64,000 nt of DNA from Virgibacillus siamensis (GTDB lineage: Bacteria; Bacillota; Bacilli; Bacillales; Amphibacillaceae), in NCBI RefSeq assembly GCF_900162695.1, contig NZ_FUIH01000007.1:2604001-2668000 (forward strand), written 5' to 3'. The number at the start of each line of letters is the position of its first letter. Position 1 is the stretch's first letter. The notes under the pieces are model-generated. The model did no database searches. It was not told the DNA's origin and worked only from the letters and a program-made list of their open reading frames with translations. Positions 36,653 through 45,155 of the stretch are shown in pieces. A program made the position numbers and the translations under genes.

Positions 36653-37723
36653 CTATTTCACGGTAATCATTCGTTGTCTGCTAGTTGCCGCAACATCATA
36701 AATTGTTGTTACACACCGGAAATTAGTCAGCGCTTTCTGATTGACAGTTGCATGAGAATCTTTCCCAGTTACTTTGTTATAAAAATGGACAAGGGGATTG
36801 TCAAAAATAGTAAATGGACTTCGAGGCCCAGTCTCCACCTTTTTAACACTTGGTTTACCGTCTTGGTCAAATCGCCAATAAACGGGTTTTTGGGAATCAA
36901 ATGGCTGCCAGCTTAGTGATCCCTTTGTTCCTTCGATTTCAACCTTGATAATTCCCTCTCCATGCATACAGGATGATCTCTCATATTGTACCCGAATATC
37001 CTGCAACTGACTTTTGTAAGATAGTGTCGCACCCACATGTGTTTCCACATTAAATACCCTGTTGTTATGGTCAACTTCAGTGATCGGCTTTGCGGTCCAA
37101 GCAGCTTGAACATGGATTGCTTCCGGGCTGAGAATATCATTTAACGTTTCAAAGTCATAAGGCCCCCAGTCCATAAGAATACCACCGCCGCTTTTCGACG
37201 CATCAAGAAACCAAGCGCTTTCCGGTTGATACTCAATTCCCGCTCTGCTGCGCTCCACTTTATGGATAAATGAAACATGATAGATTTCTCCAAGCCTTCC
37301 GGAATGAATAATTTCCTTCACTTTTTCCATATGTGGCATTCCTTTATAACGTATACTGCAACATCCCAAAAACCGATTGTTTTCTTCCGCAACCTTCGTC
37401 ATTTCTTCTGCTTCTTTAATATTTAAAGCAAACGGCTTTTCACACAGTACATGACGGCCGTTCTTCAGCGCCATTAAGGTTGGTTCCAAGTGAGCAAACG
37501 GCGGAGTAGCCACGACAACGATATCATTCTCCTTTGGCTTTTCTGAATTCAGCATTTGTTTTACATCGTTATAAACCGTTGCTTCCGGAAATTTCTTTTG
37601 AAATGTTTCCAGTGCGGAAGGGTCAACATCCGCCACCCTCAGTTGGACGGGTTCCGACAACTTTTCCGCAGCAATAGCATGGGTTTGGGCAATGACACCT
37701 GCACCTATTAAATATATTCTCAC
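36653..37723 (-). CDS. Gfo/Idh/MocA-family oxidoreductase
   Basis: A 356-residue NAD(P)-dependent dehydrogenase, third of its family in the window. Rossmann start RIYLIGAGVIAQTHAIA, signature VLCEKPFALNIKEAEEM, and GGGILMDWGPYDFETLND around the catalytic region. The start is GTG at 37723 with GAGGTG five bases upstream. It is downstream of GH3 and probably co-transcribed, oxidising a sugar released by that enzyme; D-xylose is an obvious but untested candidate. Confidence 0.86.
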   Translation of the reverse strand: MRIYLIGAGVIAQTHAIAAEKLSEPVQLRVADVDPSALETFQKKFPEATVYNDVKQMLNSEKPKENDIVVVATPPFAHLEPTLMALKNGRHVLCEKPFALNIKEAEEMTKVAEENNRFLGCCSIRYKGMPHMEKVKEIIHSGRLGEIYHVSFIHKVERSRAGIEYQPESAWFLDASKSGGGILMDWGPYDFETLNDILSPEAIHVQAAWTAKPITEVDHNNRVFNVETHVGATLSYKSQLQDIRVQYERSSCMHGEGIIKVEIEGTKGSLSWQPFDSQKPVYWRFDQDGKPSVKKVETGPRSPFTIFDNPLVHFYNKVTGKDSHATVNQKALTNFRCVTTIYDVAATSRQRMITVK

Positions 37724-37804
37724 AATTACACCTCACATATATTAAAGTCATCTACATTTTAAAACTGCTTCTTACGAAAAATTACATAATGCACTCCATA
37801 TCCA

Positions 37805-39979
37805 TTAATATTCCAGTTCAAGTACCTTTCCCTTGACCTCAAATACATTCTTTACAACATCCGTTCCTGACAATTCTAAACTTCTTTGATCTGGCTGACT
37901 TCCTCCGATAAATACTTCGAACTTTCCCGGCTCAAGGACACGTTTTCCATCATCGTTTATGAGTGCCATATCCCTGGGCGTGAGAATCATGGTTACTTCC
38001 TTTTCCTCTCCAGCTTTAAGAGACATCTTTTTGAACCCTTTTAACTGCCATTTTGGAATAACTACTGATGATTCCACGTCTTTTACGTACATTTGTATGA
38101 CTTCCTCTGAATTCTTTGGACCTGTGTTTTTCACATTGACTGTAAACGAAATCGATTCCCCTGATTTAATTTGTGAAGGGCTTTCACCTGAATTCTTATA
38201 AGAAAAAGTAGTGTAACTTAACCCATAACCAAATGGATATAAAGCTTCATGCTGCATGTAACGATAGGTCCTGTTTTTCATGGAATAGTCGCTGAAAGCC
38301 GGTAATTCTTCTGTACTCTTGTAAAATGTTATTGGAAGCTTTCCGGAGGGACTATACTCACCAAAGAGTAAAGAAGCAATAGCCCTTCCACCCTGAGCGC
38401 CTGGATACCAAGCCTGAATGATTGCTGCCACATGCTGATCAGCCCAGTTTAATGCCATTGCACTTCCGGAAAGTTGAACTAAAATGACAGGTTTTCCTGT
38501 TGCATAAATCGTTTCCAGTAATTCATGCTGAAGACCCGGCAGTTCCAAATTCTTTTTATCTCCACTGCCAAACGCATTTGATTCGTGCATTTCTTCCCCT
38601 TCAATGGTTGCGTCAAGACCTAAACAAACAACAACTATATCGGAATGCTCGGCTGCCGATATTGCTTCAGCAAATCTGTCTTTAGGATGGTCCAAAGCAC
38701 TCTTTTTCTTGGTATAAAGCTCACATCCTTCAGCGTAATAAACTCTTGCCTTACCTTTTACAGCTTCTCGTATCCCTTCTAAAACGGTTACATATTCAGA
38801 TGCGGTCCCTTCATAATTTCCTGCCAGTGCCGCTCTGCTGTCTGCATTTGGGCCAATCACAGCAATTTTCTTTATTCCCTCTTTATCCAATGGCAAAGTT
38901 TTTTCTTCATTTTTTAGCAGGACCATACTTTTCTTGGATACTTCCAACGCAACCCTATTATGCTCCGGACAGTCATTAACCTCATACGGAATAGATGTAT
39001 AAGGAACAGTTTCCGGGTCATCAAACATCCCCAGTTTCATGCGGGTCATCATCAGTCTGGTTACAGCTTTGTCTATTGCCGCTTCGGAAATCAGGCCTTC
39101 ATCATAAGCACTTATCAGATATTTGTACATGGAGCCACAATTGAGGTCACAGCCATTGTTAAGTGCGTAGGCTGCTGATTCCAGTTTCGAATTTGTCACA
39201 CGATGTCTTTCATGGAAATCTACGACAGCCCAACAATCGGAAACAACGTGCCCTCGAAAACCCCATTCGTTTCTTAAAATCCGTTCCAATAATGTTTCAC
39301 TGCCGCAACAAGGTTCACCATTCACACGATTGTATGAACCCATAACCGATTCAACCTGCCCATCTATGACACTATCCCGGAAAGCAGGAAGATATGTTTC
39401 ATATAAATCTTTGTTATTCACCACTGCATTAAATTCATGTCTTGTCTCTTCCGGGCCGCTATGAACCGCATAGTGTTTGGCACAAGCAGCAACTTTCAGA
39501 TATTTTGGGTCATCCCCTTGCAGACCTTTAATATAAGCAACACCAAGTTTGCCTGTTAAATATGGATCTTCACCATATGTTTCGTGTCCACGCCCCCACC
39601 TGGGATCTCTAAAAATATTAATATTAGGTGCCCAGAATGTCAGTCCCTTATATATACCACGATCATTTTTACGAGCAAATTCATGATATTTCGCTCTTCC
39701 TTCCGCAGCAATTATTCCTGCTGTCTTGTGAATTAATTGGTCATCAAATGTTGCCGCCATACCAATTGCCTGCGGGAACATCGTAGCTACGCCCGCACGT
39801 GCAACACCGTGAATACTTTCATTCCACCAATTATATGTAGGAATTCCCAGTCTTGGAATTGCACAAGACTTGTGAATCATTTGGGAAGCCTTTTCCCTCA
39901 CAGTCATTTTGGAGACAAGATCATTTGCCCGTTCTTCAAAACTTAGGTTTTCATTTTTATATGCCGGTTGCTGTTCCAT
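37805..39979 (-). CDS. GH3 glycoside hydrolase, beta-xylosidase-like
   Basis: A 724-residue retaining beta-glycosidase. IPTYNWWNESIHGVAR is the signature shared with plant and bacterial GH3 beta-xylosidases. FRDPRWGRGHETYGEDP and AACAKHYAVHSGPE follow, with nucleophile Asp248 in VVSDCWAVVDFH. The C-terminal alpha/beta sandwich and fibronectin-like domain (MYVKDVESSVVIPKWQLKGF) are complete. No signal peptide, so it cleaves imported xylo- or gluco-oligosaccharides. GAGG precedes the ATG. Divergent from the AraC regulator. Confidence 0.9.
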   Translation of the reverse strand: MEQQPAYKNENLSFEERANDLVSKMTVREKASQMIHKSCAIPRLGIPTYNWWNESIHGVARAGVATMFPQAIGMAATFDDQLIHKTAGIIAAEGRAKYHEFARKNDRGIYKGLTFWAPNINIFRDPRWGRGHETYGEDPYLTGKLGVAYIKGLQGDDPKYLKVAACAKHYAVHSGPEETRHEFNAVVNNKDLYETYLPAFRDSVIDGQVESVMGSYNRVNGEPCCGSETLLERILRNEWGFRGHVVSDCWAVVDFHERHRVTNSKLESAAYALNNGCDLNCGSMYKYLISAYDEGLISEAAIDKAVTRLMMTRMKLGMFDDPETVPYTSIPYEVNDCPEHNRVALEVSKKSMVLLKNEEKTLPLDKEGIKKIAVIGPNADSRAALAGNYEGTASEYVTVLEGIREAVKGKARVYYAEGCELYTKKKSALDHPKDRFAEAISAAEHSDIVVVCLGLDATIEGEEMHESNAFGSGDKKNLELPGLQHELLETIYATGKPVILVQLSGSAMALNWADQHVAAIIQAWYPGAQGGRAIASLLFGEYSPSGKLPITFYKSTEELPAFSDYSMKNRTYRYMQHEALYPFGYGLSYTTFSYKNSGESPSQIKSGESISFTVNVKNTGPKNSEEVIQMYVKDVESSVVIPKWQLKGFKKMSLKAGEEKEVTMILTPRDMALINDDGKRVLEPGKFEVFIGGSQPDQRSLELSGTDVVKNVFEVKGKVLELEY

Positions 39980-40145
39980 TGGGAAAACCTCTTTTCATAA
40001 AAATAATTTCCTTTCTTTTAGTTTAAGCAATTGGACTTCTCCTGAACATGAACGATTCTGTTGAAAATATGAACTATATCCTTTCATATACTTGGCTTGT
40101 ACATTATAATAACCATATACAATTTTGCGAAAATCTGGTGATCAC

Positions 40146-40943
40146 ATGAAAAACGAATTAATCCTTTGTGAATACTCGTACCATACCGAAAAGAAACATT
40201 TTAACTGGAAAAATGGTCTGGAGAACTATTTAATTCGATTGCAGACAGAAGGGCACTGTTTTGTAAAAATAAATAATAATTCAACGTTTCTTTCACCAGG
40301 AGATTTGCTGTTATGCAAGCCAGGGGATTCCTGTGAATTAATTATTGATCCGAATGGATACCAAGAGGACGATTCGGGTATTCATAGCGGTGATTATTTC
40401 GTCATTTGCAGAGGGCCATGGATTGATAAATGGTGGGATAGAACCAATCGACCTTCTATTAATCAACTTCACTTTGCCGAGAAGCTCCTCTCTTTGTGGA
40501 AAGAAATCATTAAGGAAAAACGTCGTATTTATGATAAGAACGAAGAACTGTTGGATTATCTGCTTCGATCACTTTGTCTGTCAATTGACGGTTCTATAAA
40601 GGATTTTAATACAACCCAAACAAGATTGCCGCTTTCTGTAAGAAGTATGAAAAACTACATTGAAGAACATGCGAATCAGCCCTTTAAAGTGCAGGATGTA
40701 GCACTTCATGCCGGATTTAGTCCATCACATGCTTCACATCTTTTCAAGGAAAAATTCGGGAAAACAATTATCGGGTACGCAATGGAAATCCGTCTTAATA
40801 CAGCTGTAAAACTAATAAAATATAGTGACATGTCGTTGGAAAGAATAGCCGAACTTTCCGGTTTTGGCAGCTATACGTATTTTCATAGGGTATTCAAAAA
40901 AAGTTATGGCACATCGCCGACTGAGTATTTTTCGGGGGAATAA
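40146..40943 (+). CDS. AraC-family transcriptional regulator
   Basis: About 265 residues with an N-terminal cupin-like sensing region (SPGDLLLCKPGDSCEL) and a C-terminal double helix-turn-helix: FKVQDVALHAGFSPSHASHL and LERIAELSGFGSYTYFHRVF, ending KSYGTSPTEYF. The ATG at 40146 is preferred over an upstream TTG at 40125; the ribosome site (GGTGAT) is weak. It is divergent from the GH3 gene and probably activates it in response to a sugar. Confidence 0.88.
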   Translation: MKNELILCEYSYHTEKKHFNWKNGLENYLIRLQTEGHCFVKINNNSTFLSPGDLLLCKPGDSCELIIDPNGYQEDDSGIHSGDYFVICRGPWIDKWWDRTNRPSINQLHFAEKLLSLWKEIIKEKRRIYDKNEELLDYLLRSLCLSIDGSIKDFNTTQTRLPLSVRSMKNYIEEHANQPFKVQDVALHAGFSPSHASHLFKEKFGKTIIGYAMEIRLNTAVKLIKYSDMSLERIAELSGFGSYTYFHRVFKKSYGTSPTEYFSGE

Positions 40944-41047
40944 TCGTTGTTTATTTTTAGTCATGTACATTATGAATACAAGCTTAAATAATTTAAATAT
41001 GTCGTTTCCCAAAATGTTTTAGGTTTTGGGTGGGGACCACTCACTAA

Positions 41048-41152
41048 CCCTCTGGACGCCAAAATCATTTTTTGATTTCTGGTGGCACATTTCTAGTTGC
41101 CTTACTGCAGTTTATACGACAAATGGTGAAAGATTTGAACGACAGAAAATGA
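41048..41152 (+). pseudogene. Remnant of a holin-like type I toxin gene
   Basis: Open frame whose end reads LISGGTFLVALLQFIRQMV followed by KDLNDRK and TGA. This is the hydrophobic helix plus charged tail of the putative holin-like toxin (Hol-Tox) family, where the start would normally be about six codons upstream with a strong ribosome site. Here no start codon with a site is present, and the frame begins after a stop at 41045. A GC-rich terminator overlaps its stop codon, as in intact members. Confidence 0.6.
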
Positions 41153-41200
41153 ACCCCCACCCGTGACCAACAAATCACTTAAGGGTGAGGGTTCTTTTCT
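41151..41200 (+). terminator. Terminator overlapping the toxin remnant's stop codon
   Basis: GAACCCCCACCC (41151-41162) and GGGTGAGGGTTC (41183-41194) pair with one mismatch, followed by TTTTCT. Confidence 0.78.
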
Positions 41201-41375
41201 GCTTACCTAATCAGATAGTCCAGAAGGGTTTCCCCGTCTGAACTTCTTTACCATGCCCCGGGGATGTTCACGCATTCCCGGTTATTTTTATTTAATTAAA
41301 TTTTACACAGTTTCTCTTATTTTGTCTAACTTTACTCAGTATTTTCCCAATACAAAACATCTTAAACATGTCGCG

Positions 41376-41441
41376 GCCGGCTACTCCCAAAAAGCTGCCA
41401 GTTTCACCAAACCCGCAGCTCTTATCAACGGAGTAACAGGC
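41376..41441 (-). ncRNA. Nested hairpin block: structured RNA or minus-strand terminator
   Basis: An outer stem pairs GCCGGCTACTCC (41376-41387) with GGAGTAACAGGC (41430-41441) at 10 of 12 positions. An inner stem pairs AGCTGC (41393-41398) with GCAGCT (41415-41420), enclosing GTTT-CACC-AAAC. On the minus strand the inner stem is followed by TTTTTGGG, so it could end the aldehyde-dehydrogenase operon or the toxin transcript. The outer stem and the GC content against AT-rich flanks also fit a structured RNA. I match it to no known RNA family; strand is a guess. Confidence 0.35.
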
Positions 41442-41468
41442 ACCCAAAAGTTATGATTTTATAATATT

Positions 41469-41498
41469 TTGATTATAAACATCATTTTGTGGTATATT
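41469..41498 (+). promoter_or_regulatory. Promoter for a candidate antisense (antitoxin) RNA
   Basis: TTGATT (41469-41474), an 18-base spacer and TATATT (41493-41498) point at the 3' end of the minus-strand toxin gene 30 bases further on. A transcript from here would be antisense to the toxin mRNA, the usual layout of convergent type I systems such as txpA/RatA. Confidence 0.5.
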
Positions 41499-41527
41499 TA
41501 AAAAGGAGCGTCCAACTCAGGGGAGGT

Positions 41528-41608
41528 TTACTTATGTCGTTCAGACATAATAAACGCCACAAGCATTCCAAACGCAAACAACAACGTAAGCACTTGAAAG
41601 GTGGACAT
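41528..41608 (-). CDS. Putative holin-like type I toxin, 26 residues
   Basis: Tiny membrane peptide starting MSTFQVLTLLFAFGMLVAF and ending in MSERHK: a short N-terminal segment, one hydrophobic helix with the FGMLVA pattern of the Hol-Tox family, and a charged tail. GAGGTGG lies seven bases before the ATG, just after a GTCCGT-type leader. A partial copy at 49.5 kb differs at two codons, both silent in this frame but amino-acid-changing in the facing plus-strand frame, which supports this reading. Overexpressed members of this class depolarise the membrane and are held down by an antisense RNA. It has no evident link to neighbouring metabolic genes. Confidence 0.72.
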   Translation of the reverse strand: MSTFQVLTLLFAFGMLVAFIMSERHK

Positions 41609-41804
41609 ACGGACACCACCTCTTTCCCGTTGTGACATGACCGTGGCCAATCCAACGAGCGACAGGTGGGCCGCCTCCCCATGAAAAGTTAGTCTATTGA
41701 TCTTTTTGTTTAATAGGTTACTTGAAACCTAAGTCATCCCCCAACCCCCGAGAGCTGACGAGATATCCTATCCTCCATATTATTACGAACTACCGCCAAA
41801 TCCC

Positions 41805-43247
41805 TTAATCATACTTAATAGCAACATTTTTCACCTGCGTATAATTATACAAAGCAATCCATCCCTTTTCCCTGCCGAATCCGCTTTTCTTATATCCGCC
41901 AAATGGCATTTGGATCCCGCCGCCGGCACCGTAATTATTAACAAAAACCTGACCGGATTTAATTCGACTTGCTAGCAGATGTGCCTTGCTGATGTCCTGC
42001 GTCCAAATCCCTGTAACCAGGCCATACTCTGTACTGTTTGCCAGTTCCAAAGCGTCTTCAACACGATTAAATGAAAACACCGTCAGTACCGGACCAAAAA
42101 TTTCTTCCTGAGCCAGTTTGCTGTCTGGAGCAACATGATCAATAATCGTTGGTTCCATGTAATAACCATTTTTACCGTTTTCCGGCGCAGCAGATTTTCC
42201 GCCTGCCACAATAGTGCCTTCTTCTTCAGCAATGTTTAAATAATGCATGACACGATTGTACTGTTTTTCATTTAAGATTGGACCGATATCCTTATCTTCC
42301 AGAGCTGGACCTATTGATAATTGCTTAAATCGGGTCACAAGCTTATCCAGAAATTCGTCCTTAAATGATTCCTCAACCAATAACCTGGACCCGGCAGAAC
42401 AAGTTTGACCGGAATTTTGAATGATTGCTTTCATCACTCCATTCAAGGCCTTTTCACTGTCACAATCGGCAAAAACTATATTAGGCGACTTCCCCCCTAA
42501 TTCCAACGTAACTGGGGTAACATTTGACGTGGCACGATTTGCGACAGCAGTTCCTGTCTCAACCGAACCGGTAAATGTCACATGGTCTATCAGTGGATGT
42601 GCGGCAAGACTGGCACCTGCTTCCTGACCATACCCTGTAACATGGTTAAAAACCCCTTTTGGAATGGTAATCTGATCAAAGTATTCAGCTATTTTGTTTG
42701 CTGTCAATGGTGTGTCTTCCGCGCTTTTTACAACAACGGTATTTCCCATTGCAATCGCTGCGGCAACACTTCTTGATAATATTTGTATGGGATAATTCCA
42801 TGGAACAATGTGTGCCGTCACGCCGACAGGTTCCCGGACAACGTAGTCAAGAAGACCATCTTCTATTGGGATGGTATCACCCATTACTTTATCCGCAGCC
42901 CCGGCGTAAAACTCGAAGTAACGAATGGCCGCATCAATGTCCGCATAACCTTGTGATAACGGCTTGCCGACATCGGTCGACTCTAATTCTGCCAGCTCAT
43001 CCCTGTTTTCGTTTACCTTCGCAGCAATTTCATGTAATAACCGACCTCTTTCGAATGGTTTGATGTTGCGCCACGCATTGCTTTCAAAGGCATCTTTTGC
43101 AGCTTTCACAGCAGAATCGACATCCTTTGGTTGACCGCGTGGTATCCTTGCCAGTTCACTTCCGGTTGAAGGATCTGTTACGGTAATCCACTTTTCATTA
43201 GAACTCTTGCACCACTCGCCGTTCACATACATTTCAATTGTTTTCAT
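41805..43247 (-). CDS. NAD(P)-dependent aldehyde dehydrogenase
   Basis: A 480-residue ALDH oxidising an aldehyde to a carboxylate. Catalytic residues are visible: Asn151 in PWNYPIQ, Glu249 in LELGGKSPN and Cys283 in NSGQTCSAGSR. FTGSVETG is the cofactor loop. The ATG at 43247 is chosen for GGAGG eight bases upstream; an ATG twelve codons earlier has no site. It is the last gene of the PanF-led operon. Betaine-aldehyde-like in pattern, but context suggests another substrate, possibly 4-dehydropantoate. Confidence 0.9.
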   Translation of the reverse strand: MKTIEMYVNGEWCKSSNEKWITVTDPSTGSELARIPRGQPKDVDSAVKAAKDAFESNAWRNIKPFERGRLLHEIAAKVNENRDELAELESTDVGKPLSQGYADIDAAIRYFEFYAGAADKVMGDTIPIEDGLLDYVVREPVGVTAHIVPWNYPIQILSRSVAAAIAMGNTVVVKSAEDTPLTANKIAEYFDQITIPKGVFNHVTGYGQEAGASLAAHPLIDHVTFTGSVETGTAVANRATSNVTPVTLELGGKSPNIVFADCDSEKALNGVMKAIIQNSGQTCSAGSRLLVEESFKDEFLDKLVTRFKQLSIGPALEDKDIGPILNEKQYNRVMHYLNIAEEEGTIVAGGKSAAPENGKNGYYMEPTIIDHVAPDSKLAQEEIFGPVLTVFSFNRVEDALELANSTEYGLVTGIWTQDISKAHLLASRIKSGQVFVNNYGAGGGIQMPFGGYKKSGFGREKGWIALYNYTQVKNVAIKYD

Positions 43248-43331
43248 TCGATATTCCTCCACGAAAATACTGTCATGTTTCATCCCGAGAGACGATTTCC
43301 GGTTCCCTCTTTAAACTGGGCTTGTCAACAT

Positions 43332-44081
43332 TCAAACGCTCCTGCCCCCGTCTACATGAAATACACTGCCTGTAACCATGTCAGCGTCATCCGAAAGCAG
43401 GAATTTGGCTGACTTTGCAATATCCATTGGGGTGATTAGCTCTCCCATAGGAACGCTTTGTTTAAATACTTGTTCCTTCACTTCATCCACATCTGCACCC
43501 TCTCCGGCAAATTGTTCCAGCATGGATGTGTCACACGGGCCCGGGTGCAATACATTTACCCTGATTTTGTCGGAGGCCAATTCCAAAGCCAATGCCTTCG
43601 AGAATGATTCAACCGCCCCTTTTGATGCAACATACGATTGTAATCCCGGTCTTGGTCTGGTGGTCGAAACAGAACCGATGTTTACAATCGTTCCTTTACC
43701 GTTTCTTTTCAGATAAGGTGTTGCTTCCCGGCAGGTCAAAAATGTCATGGTCATATTTATATCCATAATGCTTTTCCATTTTTCCAAGTTTACTTCTTCA
43801 ATGGGGGTAGCACTTTGGGCAATACCAGCTGCATTGACAATTCCATCAATTCCGCCAAAGTGGGCTGCGATTTCCGCAAAGACATCGCGCACCTTCTTTT
43901 CATCCAATAAATCTCCTTTGATCGCCTTAAATCTATTATTTTCTTTCAAATCAGCTAAATTATCTACATGCAGATCACAGCCGGCTACATTTGCCTGTGC
44001 ATCCAATAGTTTGGTAACAATCGCTTTTCCCATGCCCCCGGCTGCTCCTGCAACAACAAAGGTTTTGTTTTCGAACGTCAT
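43332..44081 (-). CDS. Short-chain dehydrogenase/reductase
   Basis: A 249-residue classical SDR. The cofactor motif is VVAGAAGGMGKAIV; NAAG is at 83-86; the catalytic Ser137 is in NIGSVS and Tyr150-x3-Lys154 in SYVASKGAVESF. Asp36 after the second strand (GCDLHVD) predicts NAD preference. GAGGGGG lies upstream. It sits between the decarboxylating dehydrogenase and the aldehyde dehydrogenase genes, so an alcohol-to-aldehyde oxidation feeding the latter is likely. Confidence 0.9.
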   Translation of the reverse strand: MTFENKTFVVAGAAGGMGKAIVTKLLDAQANVAGCDLHVDNLADLKENNRFKAIKGDLLDEKKVRDVFAEIAAHFGGIDGIVNAAGIAQSATPIEEVNLEKWKSIMDINMTMTFLTCREATPYLKRNGKGTIVNIGSVSTTRPRPGLQSYVASKGAVESFSKALALELASDKIRVNVLHPGPCDTSMLEQFAGEGADVDEVKEQVFKQSVPMGELITPMDIAKSAKFLLSDDADMVTGSVFHVDGGRSV

Positions 44082-44099
44082 CTTTCATTCGCACCCCCT

Positions 44100-45155
44100 C
44101 TAGTTATAAAGTTTTTTGATTATGGCATCTCCCGCCTGATTGGTTGTTGCTTTTCCACCCAGATCAGGGGTCAGATATTCAGCATCATCCAGCAGTGACT
44201 GAATGGCTGTGAGCACGTTATCATGCAGGTCTTTCCTGCCCAAATGCTCCAGCATCAGTGCCAGCGACCATATCTGCGCAATTGGATTGGCAATTCCCTT
44301 TCCCGCTATATCAGGGGATGAACCATGCACCGGTTCAAACATCGATGGAAAGTTTTTTTCCGGATTAATGTTCGCTGAAGGTGTAATCCCCAATCCGCCA
44401 ACAATGGCAGAGCCCAAGTCCGATAAAATATCGCCAAATAAATTAGAAGCGACGACAACCTGAAAATCGTGCGGTCGCTGGACGAAATATGCTGCCAAAG
44501 CATCAATATAATTTTTTTCATAGCCAATGTCTTGATGTTGTTCCGCTACTTCCTCTACTACTTTATCCCAGAACGTCATGACGTGGGTAATCGCATTCGA
44601 TTTGGTTGCATTCGTTACTTTGTTATACCCATGTTCACGTGCATACCGGAACGCAAAATCGGCTATCTGGTTGACTCCTTGTCTGGTCATTACCGTGTTT
44701 TGAATGGCAAGTTCCCGCTGTTCTTGATGAAACATGGACCCGCCGGCATCAGAATACTCCCCCTCCAAGTTTTCACGAATAATCGTAAAATCAATATCCG
44801 CCTCTGTACGTACCAGACTATTGATTCCGTTTAACAGTTTAATAGGCCGCAAGTTAACGTACTGCTGAAAATTTTTCCTGATGGGCATAATTAATTCCCA
44901 AACAGAGATATGATCCGGCACCCGTTTATCACCAATCGCACCAAACAAAATAGCATCATAACCTTTCAGTCTGTCCAGCCCATCGTGCGGCATCATCCGG
45001 TTATGCTGCAAATAATACGCCGAGTTCCAATCAAAAACATCATAGTTTATATCAATTGTCTCATGACTGTTTATGGCCTCCAGAACCTTAATTGCCTCAT
45101 CCATAACTTCCTTGCCTATCCCATCACCGGGAATAACAGCTATTTTATGATTCAT
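44100..45155 (-). CDS. Isocitrate/isopropylmalate-family decarboxylating dehydrogenase (tartrate/D-malate dehydrogenase type)
   Basis: A 351-residue beta-hydroxyacid oxidative decarboxylase, closest in pattern to YcsA/DmlA tartrate or D-malate dehydrogenases. Visible are IAVIPGDGIGKEV, FGAIGDKRVPDH, YVNLRPIKLL with substrate-binding Arg, IIRENLEGEYSD, KVTNATKSNAI with the catalytic Lys, and SNLFGDILSDLGSAIVGGLG with metal-binding Asp residues. It needs a divalent metal and NAD. The start overlaps the M20 gene by eleven bases. D-malate, tartrate and 3,3-dimethylmalate are candidate substrates. Confidence 0.88.
   Translation of the reverse strand: MNHKIAVIPGDGIGKEVMDEAIKVLEAINSHETIDINYDVFDWNSAYYLQHNRMMPHDGLDRLKGYDAILFGAIGDKRVPDHISVWELIMPIRKNFQQYVNLRPIKLLNGINSLVRTEADIDFTIIRENLEGEYSDAGGSMFHQEQRELAIQNTVMTRQGVNQIADFAFRYAREHGYNKVTNATKSNAITHVMTFWDKVVEEVAEQHQDIGYEKNYIDALAAYFVQRPHDFQVVVASNLFGDILSDLGSAIVGGLGITPSANINPEKNFPSMFEPVHGSSPDIAGKGIANPIAQIWSLALMLEHLGRKDLHDNVLTAIQSLLDDAEYLTPDLGGKATTNQAGDAIIKKLYN

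Larger units (their letters stand above)
40944..41804. other. 860-base spacer with toxin loci and structured sequence
   Basis: Between the AraC gene and the aldehyde dehydrogenase gene. It holds a decayed holin-like toxin gene with terminator, a GC-richer hairpin-forming block (41376-41441) and an intact 26-codon toxin gene with a facing promoter, each listed separately. The rest (about 41201-41370 and 41640-41804) is AT-rich without a gene I can support. Confidence 0.6.

Noticed and set aside
41534..41635. Plus-strand 33-codon basic peptide frame with a GGGGAGG site, partly repeated at 49489
   Set aside because: It is antisense to the holin-like toxin. The two differences between copies change amino acids in this frame but are silent in the toxin frame, and the apparent ribosome site is the complement of the toxin's 3' region.
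41482..41682. 66-codon cysteine-rich minus-strand frame
   Set aside because: Shadow of the toxin locus in another frame, with no ribosome site and no recognisable pattern.
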